The notes below the pieces were generated by a model. That model was not told the DNA's origin. It saw nothing but the letters and a program-made list of their open reading frames with translations, and ran no database searches. Source: Phreatobacter sp. (GTDB lineage Bacteria; Pseudomonadota; Alphaproteobacteria; Rhizobiales; Phreatobacteraceae). From it: 64,000 nucleotides of DNA. The DNA lies in assembly GCF_022843985.1 (NCBI RefSeq), contig NZ_JALHMP010000006.1:1-64000 (forward strand), read 5' to 3'. Both the position numbers and the translations under genes were made by a program. Below are positions 57,308 to 64,000 of this stretch, piece after piece. The first letter of the stretch is position 1, and every line of letters begins with the position of its first letter.

Positions 57308-58477
57308 TCAAGATGCCGCAGCCGGTGCGTTAAGCATAGTGGCCCGCGCCCGCTGTCGTGCGGCATGGTCAATCAACCATAAATCGTCCAATGTGGCCGG
57401 AGCGGGGCCGACCCCTTCCGCCGCCAGCACGCTCTCGACGATTCCAGCGATGGCGGTAAAGCCGATCTGCCGGGCGAGGAAAGCTTCGACAGCCACTTCA
57501 TTGGCAGCATTCAGCACCGTCGGCGCCCTGCCCCCGGCCGCCATGGCCTCGATGGCGAGGCGCAACGCAGGAAAGCGCACCAGATCGGGCTCCTCGAAGG
57601 TGAGCGTGGCGATCGCCGCGAAATCGAGCCGCCGGGACGGCCCATCGATTCTTTCGGGAAAGCCAAGGCAGTGGGCAATGGGCACCCGCATGTCCGCCGC
57701 GCCGAGTTGGGCGACGATGGAACCGTCGCGATAGCCGACCATACCGTGGACCACCTGTTGCGGGTGGATCAGCGCCCGGAGGCGATCGGGTGGTAATGAG
57801 AAAAGGTGATGGGCCTCAATGAGTTCGAGACCCTTGTTCATCAGGCCGGCGGAATCGACCGTGACCTTCGCCCCCATGGAATAGTTCGGGTGCTTGAGGG
57901 CGTCCTCCGGTCGCGCCGCTGCGATCGCGGCCGCGTCCCAGGTCCGGAAAGGCCCGCCCGACGCGGTAATCCAGACCGTCTCGACATCGTCCATGCGCGA
58001 CCCGGCGAGCGCCTGGAAGACAGCATTGTGCTCGGAATCGACGGGGAGTACCTGCACCCGTCGCGCGCGGGCCGCTGCCATGACCATAGCGCCCGCCGCG
58101 ACGAGGCTCTCCTTGTTGGCGAGCGCGACCGTCGTGCCCTGTCCGATGGCCGCGAGAACCGGCTCGACGCCGGCCGCGCCCGAGATCGCGGCGACAACCA
58201 TGTCCGCAGGCCGTGCCGCGGCGGCGGCGACCGCTGCCGGGCCGGCGCCAGTCTCGATGCCGGTTCCCGCCAGGGCCTCGCGCAGGGCCGGATAGGCGCC
58301 CTCGTCGGCGACTGCGGCAAATCGCGCGCCGAGGTCGCGGGCGATCCGGGCGAGGCCCGCCGCATCGCCGTTCGCCGTCACCGCCTCGATCGGGAATCGG
58401 TCGCGATGGCGCGCGACGATGTCGAGAGCACTGGTCCCGACCGAACCCGTGGCGCCCAGAATCGTCAGCCTGCGCAT
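57308..58477 (-). CDS. dxr: 1-deoxy-D-xylulose-5-phosphate reductoisomerase
   Basis: Second enzyme of the MEP pathway; rearranges and reduces DXP with NADPH. The 389-residue protein has the NADPH loop LGATGSVG, LANKESLVAAG, the metal-binding DSEHNAVFQ, ITASGGPF, the flexible PNYSMGAKVTVDSAGLMNKGLE loop and NAANEVAVEAFL. ATG at 58477 begins MRRLTILG; another ATG four codons upstream (58489) overlaps the cdsA stop and is also possible. Together with ispDF at 17.7 kb, three MEP steps are encoded in this window. Confidence 0.96.
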   Translation of the reverse strand: MRRLTILGATGSVGTSALDIVARHRDRFPIEAVTANGDAAGLARIARDLGARFAAVADEGAYPALREALAGTGIETGAGPAAVAAAAARPADMVVAAISGAAGVEPVLAAIGQGTTVALANKESLVAAGAMVMAAARARRVQVLPVDSEHNAVFQALAGSRMDDVETVWITASGGPFRTWDAAAIAAARPEDALKHPNYSMGAKVTVDSAGLMNKGLELIEAHHLFSLPPDRLRALIHPQQVVHGMVGYRDGSIVAQLGAADMRVPIAHCLGFPERIDGPSRRLDFAAIATLTFEEPDLVRFPALRLAIEAMAAGGRAPTVLNAANEVAVEAFLARQIGFTAIAGIVESVLAAEGVGPAPATLDDLWLIDHAARQRARATMLNAPAAAS

Positions 58478-58482
58478 GCCGC

Positions 58483-59331
58483 TCACCATACCAGCACGCC
58501 GGCCGCCGGGTTGCCGACGCCGCCGCGCATCAAGCCGACGGCGGCGGCGGCGACGGCGGCAACGAGAAAGCCGTCGAGACGGTCCATGACACCGCCATGG
58601 CCAGGGATGATCGACCCGGCATCCTTGGCGGCGAAACGGCGCTTGACGGAGGATTCGAAGAGGTCGCCGCCCTGGCTGAGAGCCGCGATCACCCAGGTCG
58701 TCAGCGCCAGCCCGACGCTGAGCTGCAGGCCGGCAATCTTGACCACGATGAGAGCGATCACCGTGCCGATCAGCGTGCCGCCGATGAAACCCGACCACGT
58801 CTTCTTCGGCGACAGCTGCGGCCACAGCTTCGGGCCGCCGATCGACCGGCCGGCGAAATAGGCGGCCACGTCGGTGCCCCAGACCACGGCAAAGAGCCAG
58901 AGAATGGCGACGAAGCCGAGATTGTTGTCGTCCCGCAGGATCGTCGGGCCGAGAACCACCGCGGCCGCGTAGAGAAGGCCGGCGATCGCCCAGCGCGAGC
59001 GTCCTTGCGGGCTCAGCGCCAGGGCAACGCCCGCCCCGGCGCCGAGGGCGACCATGGCAAAGCCAGGATTGAGGAAATACCGCTCGAGGCCGAGAGCGAC
59101 GGTCAGGGCGGCGAGTTCGCCGACATAGAGCGCCATCGGCGCACCCGGCAGGACCAGGCGATTCCACTCGCGCAGAACCAGCGCGGCGCCGAAGAGCCAG
59201 AGGAGTGCGAAGGGCCAGTCGCCGAGCCAGGCTGTGAAGATCGCCACCGGGATGAGGACCAGGGCGGACAGGATCCGCTTCTTAAGGTCGGGATCGGAAA
59301 AGGCCCCGGCGGGGCGCTGATCGGGGTGCAT
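58483..59331 (-). CDS. cdsA: Phosphatidate cytidylyltransferase
   Basis: Makes CDP-diacylglycerol, the branch point to phosphatidylglycerol, phosphatidylserine and, through Pcs, phosphatidylcholine. The 282-residue membrane protein has about eight hydrophobic segments and the family signature near the C-terminus (SSVKRRFAAKDAGSIIPGHGG then MDRLDG) with its paired aspartates. The ATG lies 1 base after the uppS stop; the frame is open further upstream inside uppS. dxr follows closely. Confidence 0.95.
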   Translation of the reverse strand: MHPDQRPAGAFSDPDLKKRILSALVLIPVAIFTAWLGDWPFALLWLFGAALVLREWNRLVLPGAPMALYVGELAALTVALGLERYFLNPGFAMVALGAGAGVALALSPQGRSRWAIAGLLYAAAVVLGPTILRDDNNLGFVAILWLFAVVWGTDVAAYFAGRSIGGPKLWPQLSPKKTWSGFIGGTLIGTVIALIVVKIAGLQLSVGLALTTWVIAALSQGGDLFESSVKRRFAAKDAGSIIPGHGGVMDRLDGFLVAAVAAAAVGLMRGGVGNPAAGVLVW

Positions 59332-59332
59332 G

Positions 59333-60106
59333 TCAGGCGCCGACAGCGCCGAGGCCGCCATAGCGACGCTCGCGGCGGCCATATTCGACGAGCGCCTCCA
59401 TCAGCGCCTCACGGCCGTAGTCAGGCCAGAGAATGGTCTGGAAGACGAGCTCGGCATAGGCCGACTGCCACATCAGGAAGTTCGACAGGCGCATCTCGCC
59501 GGATGTGCGGATGACGAGGTCGGGATCGGGGACACCGGCCGTATTGAGGCGCGCCGCAATCGCCTCCGGCGTGATGCTCGCCGCACTGCGATCCCCACGC
59601 GCCACCTCCTCCGCCAGGGCCCGGGCTGCGGCAGCGATCTCCTGGCGGGACCCGTAGTTGAAGGCAACGATGAGCGTTTGCCGCGTGTTGCCGCGGGTCA
59701 GCGCCTCGGCCTCGGTCAACAGCAGCCGGATGTCGGGCTCAAGGTTGTCACGATCACCGGCGATGAGGACCCGCACGCCAGCCTCGTGCAGTTCGGCCAG
59801 ATCGTTGCGGATGAAGCGTTTGAGCAGCCCCATCAGAGCCGAAACCTCGGCGGGCGGCCGCGACCAGTTCTCGGAGGAAAACGAATAGACCGTTACGATC
59901 TCGATGCCGATCTCGCGGGCGGCGCGCAGGGTCCGCCGGAGCGCATCGACACCGCGCCGGTGGCCTTCGATGCGCGGCAGGCCGCGCTGCTTCGCCCAGC
60001 GGCCATTCCCGTCCATGATGATGGCGACATGGCGCGGCAGAGACGTCGGCGCTGCGGTCGCAACGCCGTGTTCTGCGGCCAGGCCTTGTCGGTCCACCAT
60101 GGTCAT
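59333..60106 (-). CDS. uppS: Undecaprenyl diphosphate synthase (cis-prenyltransferase)
   Basis: Extends farnesyl diphosphate to the C55 lipid carrier for peptidoglycan and O-antigen. The 257-residue protein shows the cis-prenyltransferase motifs: [21 protein letters not shown] with catalytic Asp32, the [11 protein letters not shown] segment and the C-terminal [25 protein letters not shown]. Start is ATG at 60106, with a second ATG two codons later. It stands 14 bases after frr. Confidence 0.95.
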   Translation of the reverse strand: MTMVDRQGLAAEHGVATAAPTSLPRHVAIIMDGNGRWAKQRGLPRIEGHRRGVDALRRTLRAAREIGIEIVTVYSFSSENWSRPPAEVSALMGLLKRFIRNDLAELHEAGVRVLIAGDRDNLEPDIRLLLTEAEALTRGNTRQTLIVAFNYGSRQEIAAAARALAEEVARGDRSAASITPEAIAARLNTAGVPDPDLVIRTSGEMRLSNFLMWQSAYAELVFQTILWPDYGREALMEALVEYGRRERRYGGLGAVGA

Positions 60107-60120
60107 GTCCGTGCCCGCGC

Positions 60121-60687
60121 TCAGACCGTCATGATCTCTTTTTCCTTCTGCGCAAGCAGTTGGTCGATCTCGGCGATATGCTTGTCGGTTTCCTTCTGGA
60201 CCTGATCGGCGGCGCGGACGTTCTCATCCTCGCTCATCGAGTGGTCCTTCTCCTTCGCTTTCAGGATGTCCATGCCGTCTCGGCGGATGTGACGCACGGC
60301 GACACGCGCGCCCTCGGCATATTTGTGCGCGACCTTGACCATGTCCTTGCGGCGATCCTGCGTCAGTTCCGGGATGCGCAGGCGGATGACCTGGCCCTCG
60401 GTCTGCGGATTGAGACCCAGGCTCGATTCGCGGATGGCCTTCTCCACCGGACCCACCATCGCGCGGTCCCAGACCTGAACCGACAGGAGGCGCGGCTCGG
60501 GCACGCTCACCGTGGCGACCTGGTTGACATGCATCGACTGGCCGTAGGCTTCGACCTGAATCGGGTCGAGGAGGTTGGGCGACGCGCGACCGGTGCGGAG
60601 CGTTCCCAGCTCGTGCTTGAAGGAAGCGATCGAGCTCTGCATGCGACGGGTGATGTCGCCAAGATCGAAGGTCGGGGACGCGGCCAT
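60121..60687 (-). CDS. frr: Ribosome recycling factor
   Basis: Splits the post-termination ribosome together with EF-G. The 188-residue protein is of standard length, with a three-helix bundle and the [20 protein letters not shown] hinge, the [12 protein letters not shown] domain II stretch and the KKAEEAR-like [13 protein letters not shown] segment. The ATG chosen has an AAGAGG ribosome site; the upstream extension is not conserved. pyrH lies 56 bases upstream. Confidence 0.97.
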   Translation of the reverse strand: MAASPTFDLGDITRRMQSSIASFKHELGTLRTGRASPNLLDPIQVEAYGQSMHVNQVATVSVPEPRLLSVQVWDRAMVGPVEKAIRESSLGLNPQTEGQVIRLRIPELTQDRRKDMVKVAHKYAEGARVAVRHIRRDGMDILKAKEKDHSMSEDENVRAADQVQKETDKHIAEIDQLLAQKEKEIMTV

Positions 60688-60743
60688 GGGGTACGCCTCT
60701 TGGAGATTGCGCGGAGACATCCGCGGGAAGGTCGGTTTCGCGG

Positions 60744-61460
60744 TCAGACAGTGACCACGGTGCAACGGCCCTCGCCTGCGAGAACCGACGCGACGGCGCC
60801 GGGGGCATCGAGGGAGAACACGATTATCGGAAGTCGGTTCTCGCGGGCAAGCGCGAAGGCAGCGGTGTCCATCACCTTGAGGTCGCGGGCAATCGCCTCA
60901 TCGGCGCTCAGCTGGTCGAACCGTACTGCCGTCGGGTCACGCTTCGGGTCAGCGGAATAGACGCCGTCGACATTGGTGCCCTTCAGCACGACGTCGCAGC
61001 CGAGCTCGACCGCCCGCATGGTCGCGGTGGTATCCGTCGTCAGAAGCGGCACGCCGATGCCTCCGCCGAGCACGACGATCTTGCCGGCGGTGAGATGGGC
61101 AAGCGCATGACGGACCGTGTAGACATCCAGCGCCTCAGGCACGGGCTCCGCCGACAGCGCGACCGCGGGATGGCCAAGAGCAGTGATCTGACCGGCCAGC
61201 GCGATCGCGTTCATCACGGTCGCCAGACGGCCGATCGCATCGGCATCGACGCGGCTCAGCCCGATCCCGGCGATCTGCCGGCCGCGGAAGATATTGCCGC
61301 CGCCGACCACTACCGCGATGTCGGTGCCAGCCTTGGCCGCGGCGATGAGGTCCTCGGCGATGATCCGGACCGTCTTGGCGTCGAAGCCGAAGTCCTGATC
61401 GCCCGCCAGGGCCTCGCCGGATACTTTCACCAGCGCGCGCCTGTAGCGTGGCCCGGCCAT
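60744..61460 (-). CDS. pyrH: Uridylate kinase
   Basis: Phosphorylates UMP to UDP; hexameric, GTP-activated and UTP-inhibited in most bacteria. The 238-residue amino acid kinase fold shows [27 protein letters not shown], the [19 protein letters not shown] loop, [17 protein letters not shown] and [18 protein letters not shown]. The ATG has GGGGGAA upstream; the long open frame before it is not conserved. It is the first gene after the 401-bp gap and probably starts a transcript with frr, uppS and cdsA. Confidence 0.97.
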   Translation of the reverse strand: MAGPRYRRALVKVSGEALAGDQDFGFDAKTVRIIAEDLIAAAKAGTDIAVVVGGGNIFRGRQIAGIGLSRVDADAIGRLATVMNAIALAGQITALGHPAVALSAEPVPEALDVYTVRHALAHLTAGKIVVLGGGIGVPLLTTDTTATMRAVELGCDVVLKGTNVDGVYSADPKRDPTAVRFDQLSADEAIARDLKVMDTAAFALARENRLPIIVFSLDAPGAVASVLAGEGRCTVVTV

Positions 61461-61861
61461 ATCGTTCCCCCGATTCGCGGTCGTCACATGATGCTTGCGA
61501 AGGTCGGGTTTAGCGCAATGCCCGATCGGCGCAACCGTGCAGGTGAGGCAGTCGCGACGAACGAGCCTCACCGCACGTCGATACGCTGTGCGGCGTGCCG
61601 ACACACGATGTCAGTTGATCCGGCCATTTCCTTCGGTTGTAAGGCCGCGACGTAGCGTGCCCTGTCACCCGGGCCCTGCGGATCCCCGGGATCACGTCGG
61701 TCGGCAGCGTCGCCTTCGGCGTCCCGATGTTCTTGATCGGACCCGGCATGTGTTTCGCCAAGGACACGACGTCGACGAGGCGCTCGCCGTCGGCCGTGGG
61801 CTCAACCCATGAAAAAAGGGGCGGTCGCCCGCCCCTCTTTCCGCCGTCACGTCGGATCTGC
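61461..61861. other. 401-bp intergenic region between tsf and pyrH
   Basis: The longest gene-free stretch in the window. Its left end (61811-61836) holds the tsf terminator and its right end should hold the pyrH promoter, although no clear boxes were recognised. In the minus strand a frame from about 61808 to 61510 contains a stretch that looks protein-like (GERLVDVVSLAKHMPGPIKN, then IGTPKATLPTDVIPGIRRAR) followed by sequence that does not. No family was recognised and no good ribosome site precedes its first ATG (61767), so it may be a gene remnant or chance. Confidence 0.5.
61811..61836 (-). terminator. Rho-independent terminator of the rpsB-tsf transcript
   Basis: AGGGGCGG (61817-61824) pairs perfectly with CCGCCCCT (61829-61836) around a 4-base loop. 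On the minus strand the stem is followed by six T residues. It begins 26 bases past the tsf stop codon, so it ends rpsB-tsf transcription and separates it from pyrH. Confidence 0.92.
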
Positions 61862-62785
61862 TCAGGCCTTGATACCGGCCTGGGCCGCGACTTCCGCAGC
61901 GAAATCGTTCTCGGCCTTCTCGATTCCTTCGCCGAGGGCGAAACGGGTAAAGGCGGTCAGCTTGATAGGCGCGCCGACCTTGCTCTCCATCTCCTTCAGG
62001 GCCTGGGCCACCGTCTTGCCGCCGTCATGGATATAGAGCTGCTCCAGCAGGCAGACTTCCTTGGCATAGGTCTTGATCCCCGACTCGACGATCTTGGCGA
62101 TGACGTTCTCGGGCTTGCCGGCATTCTTCTCGGCGAGGATTGCCTTCTCGCGGGCGACGACGGCCGGATCGAGGCCCTCGGCGTCCAGGGCCAGCGGGTT
62201 GGCGGCGGCGACATGCATCGCGACCATCCGACCCAGGGCGGCGAGTTCGTCCTTGTTGCCGGTCGATTCGAGCGCCACCAGCACGCCGATCTTGCCCAGG
62301 CCCGGCTCGACCGCGTTATGAATGTAGCTGCCGACGACACCGTCGGAGACCGACAGGACCGAGGCGCGGCGCAGCGTCATGTTCTCGCCGATCGTGGCGA
62401 CCGCCGAGGCGATGGCGTCGGCAACCGTGCCACCGGCGGCGACCGGCGCCGCCAGGATGGCATCCACGTCGTTGCCGGTCTTCAGTGCGACTTCCGCGAT
62501 CGCCTTCACGAGGCCCTGGAACTGGTCGTTGCGGGCGACGAAATCGGTCTCCGAGTTGACCTCGACCACGGCGGCCTTCGGACCGGCGGTGACAACGCCG
62601 ACGAGACCTTCCGCGGCGACGCGGCCGGCCTTCTTGGCGGCCTTTGACAGACCCTTCTTGCGCAGCAGGTCGACGGCGGCCTCGATGTCGCCGGCGGTCT
62701 CGTTCAGCGCGGACTTGCAGTCCATCATGCCTGCGCCGGTCATTTCGCGCAGTTCCTTGACCATCTGGGCGGTGATGTTCGCCAT
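61862..62785 (-). CDS. tsf: Elongation factor Ts
   Basis: The nucleotide exchange factor that regenerates EF-Tu-GTP. The 307-residue protein has the N-terminal UBA-like domain ([20 protein letters not shown]), the TDFVARND motif that displaces nucleotide from EF-Tu, and two subdomains to the C-terminus. Length is normal for alphaproteobacteria. The ATG has a GAGGAC ribosome site. It is downstream of rpsB by 135 bases, and an intrinsic terminator follows. Confidence 0.98.
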   Translation of the reverse strand: MANITAQMVKELREMTGAGMMDCKSALNETAGDIEAAVDLLRKKGLSKAAKKAGRVAAEGLVGVVTAGPKAAVVEVNSETDFVARNDQFQGLVKAIAEVALKTGNDVDAILAAPVAAGGTVADAIASAVATIGENMTLRRASVLSVSDGVVGSYIHNAVEPGLGKIGVLVALESTGNKDELAALGRMVAMHVAAANPLALDAEGLDPAVVAREKAILAEKNAGKPENVIAKIVESGIKTYAKEVCLLEQLYIHDGGKTVAQALKEMESKVGAPIKLTAFTRFALGEGIEKAENDFAAEVAAQAGIKA

Positions 62786-62823
62786 GGGTCCGTCCTCGAA
62801 TTCAGTCTTGTTGGGAAGGGAAA

Positions 62824-62851
62824 CGGCCGGCCCGCAGGAGCGAGCCGGCCG
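62824..62851 (-). other. Stem-loop in the rpsB-tsf spacer
   Basis: CGGCCGGC (62824-62831) pairs perfectly with GCCGGCCG (62844-62851) around a 12-base loop. On the minus strand it is followed by GTTTCCC, not a real T-run, so termination would be weak. A leaky terminator or processing site between rpsB and tsf would allow differing amounts of S2 and EF-Ts, but this is inference. Confidence 0.45.
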
Positions 62852-62920
62852 GAACTCAGAACCGATCTCCGATCGACACGTGTTTCGTGTCGGCCGGATG
62901 ACGCCGGCTGGCGGCTTGGA

Positions 62921-63919
62921 TCAGGCGGCCTCGGCCTCGACCAGCGACTTCGCCTGGTCGATCCAGCCCTGGACGCGGCCCGGGAGGCCGACGCTGTCGC
63001 CGATTTCAGCGGCATCGACCGGGGTGAAGCCGGCGACCTGCCAGAAATGGAAGATGCCCAGATCGTTGAGCTGCTTCTCGATCTCCGGCGACACGCCGGT
63101 GAGCTTGATGAGCTCGTCGGCCGGGCCGCGCGGACCGGCGAGACGCTCGACACCGGCGGGGGCTGCGGCCTCCGGCAGATCCTCGACCATCGGCTTCTCG
63201 GAGGCACCGAGATCGATGCCCGACGATCCCTGGGCGCGGCCGATGCCGTCGATGGCGGCACGAGCGATCAGGTCGCAATAGAGCGAGATGGCGCGACCGG
63301 CGTCGTCATTGCCCGGGATCGGATAGGTGATGCCGTCCGGATCGCAGTTGGTGTCGACGATGGCGACCACCGGAATGCCGAGACGCTTGGCCTCGAGAAT
63401 GGCGATCGCTTCCTTGTTGGTGTCGATCACGAACATCAGGTCGGGCACGCCGCCCATGTCCTTGATGCCGCCGAGGGCGCGCTCGAGCTTGTCCTTCTCG
63501 CGGGCGAGGGTCAGCGCTTCCTTCTTGGTGTAGCCGGCGCCGCCGGAGCCGAGCGCCTCGTCGAGCTTGCGCAGGCGGGAGATCGAACCCGACACGGTCT
63601 TCCAGTTGGTGAGCGTTCCGCCCAGCCAGCGGGAGTTCACATAATACTGGGCGCACTGCTTGGCACCGGCGGCGATGCCGTCCTGCGCCTGGCGCTTGGT
63701 GCCGACGAACAGCACGCGGCCACCCTTGGCAACGGTGTCGGAAACGGCGACGAGCGCGCGATGCAGCATCGGCACGGTCTGGGCGAGGTCGAGAATGTGG
63801 ATATTGTTGCGGACGCCGAAGATGTACTGATTCATCTTCGGGTTCCAGCGATGGGCCTGATGGCCAAAGTGACAGCCAGCTTCCAAAAGCTGACGCATGC
63901 TGAAATCGGGCAGCGCCAT
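62921..63919 (-). CDS. rpsB: 30S ribosomal protein S2 with C-terminal extension
   Basis: The 332-residue protein contains a complete S2 domain in about residues 1-230 ([42 protein letters not shown] and [19 protein letters not shown]). About 90 further residues follow: an acidic Pro/Ala linker, then [20 protein letters not shown] and [11 protein letters not shown], which resembles the helix-hairpin-helix-like module seen at the ends of some other alphaproteobacterial proteins. Long S2 tails are known in Hyphomicrobiales; their role is not. A GGAGAAG ribosome site precedes the ATG. It is followed by tsf. Confidence 0.97.
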   Translation of the reverse strand: MALPDFSMRQLLEAGCHFGHQAHRWNPKMNQYIFGVRNNIHILDLAQTVPMLHRALVAVSDTVAKGGRVLFVGTKRQAQDGIAAGAKQCAQYYVNSRWLGGTLTNWKTVSGSISRLRKLDEALGSGGAGYTKKEALTLAREKDKLERALGGIKDMGGVPDLMFVIDTNKEAIAILEAKRLGIPVVAIVDTNCDPDGITYPIPGNDDAGRAISLYCDLIARAAIDGIGRAQGSSGIDLGASEKPMVEDLPEAAAPAGVERLAGPRGPADELIKLTGVSPEIEKQLNDLGIFHFWQVAGFTPVDAAEIGDSVGLPGRVQGWIDQAKSLVEAEAA

Positions 63920-64000
63920 GGTCTTCTCCGGTTGTGCCTCCGCGGACTATGGCCGACCCCGAACGGGATCCGTCACCACCGGAGCGGCAAAGGACAAAAG
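63920..64000 (-). promoter_or_regulatory. Upstream region of rpsB (incomplete)
   Basis: The last 81 bases hold the 5' leader of rpsB. The ribosome site GGAGAAG lies just before the start codon. No promoter boxes or leader structure could be assigned with confidence, and the region is cut by the window edge. Confidence 0.4.

Overview
The window is a gene-dense, high-GC stretch of chromosome from an alphaproteobacterium, almost certainly of the order Hyphomicrobiales (Rhizobiales). The evidence is gene content and order: dusB-ntrB-ntrC-ntrY-ntrX followed by a D-amino acid aminotransferase, hfq and hflX; tmk-holB-metG-tatD; rpsB-tsf-pyrH-frr-uppS-cdsA-dxr-rseP-bamA-lpxD-fabZ-lpxA-lpxI-lpxB next to gltA and gltX; a fused ispDF; a bacterial phosphatidylcholine synthase; and alphaproteobacterial LexA boxes of the GTTC-N7-GTTC type. 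The genus cannot be fixed from the sequence alone. No tRNA, rRNA, CRISPR array, insertion sequence or prophage was seen.

Layout. 1-6219, all on the plus strand: the tail of a proline/alanine-rich protein, a D,D-carboxypeptidase, tmk, holB, metG, tatD and a PhnP-like metallohydrolase, mostly translationally coupled. 6220-6430 is a gene-free gap holding a 28-bp site with the CATAA-N6-TTATG core of a XerC/XerD dif site. From mazG onward the strand bias reverses: hflX, hfq, dat, ntrXY, ntrBC and dusB are all on the minus strand. 17.6-20.8 kb holds ispDF-cinA facing lipA-ratA. 20.9-21.5 kb is a lone NodS-like methyltransferase of somewhat lower GC. 21.6-29.2 kb is a six-gene purine/ureide catabolic operon (uraH-xdhA-xdhB-xdhC-puuD-allantoate amidohydrolase). 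29.4-36.6 kb is accessory metabolism: a SulP transporter, phosphatidylcholine synthase, a UbiH-like monooxygenase, an AEC permease, HspQ, a CoA-ester lyase and an IalB-like secreted protein. 36.8-43.6 kb, plus strand, holds a YejA-like peptide-binding protein, a degenerate adenylate-forming enzyme, a DsbA/FrnE thioredoxin-fold protein, moaC, moeA and lexA. comEC, gltX and gltA follow. From 48.9 kb to the end, the minus strand carries the envelope and translation superoperon from lpxB back to rpsB.

How the genes work together. The right-hand third is one functional theme: ribosome and elongation factor (rpsB, tsf), UMP kinase and ribosome recycling, then undecaprenyl phosphate, CDP-diacylglycerol and isoprenoid precursor synthesis, the intramembrane protease RseP, the outer-membrane assembly factor BamA, and lipid A synthesis. 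The ntr block is the nitrogen-response network, with NtrB/NtrC as nitrogen sensor-regulator pair and NtrY/NtrX as a second membrane pair, expressed near Hfq. The purine operon takes xanthine through urate and hydroxyisourate and also hydrolyses allantoate, releasing nitrogen. Two enzymes of that pathway (OHCU decarboxylase and allantoinase) are not in the window.

Most noteworthy: a candidate dif site with a change of gene strand and a flip in polarity of GGGNAGGG octamers around it, suggesting that the window spans the replication terminus. Also of note are paired, oppositely oriented LexA boxes before lexA, an NtrX lacking the GAFTGA loop, a probable adenylate-forming pseudoenzyme coupled to a peptide-binding protein, and an S2 ribosomal protein with a long helix-hairpin-helix-like tail.
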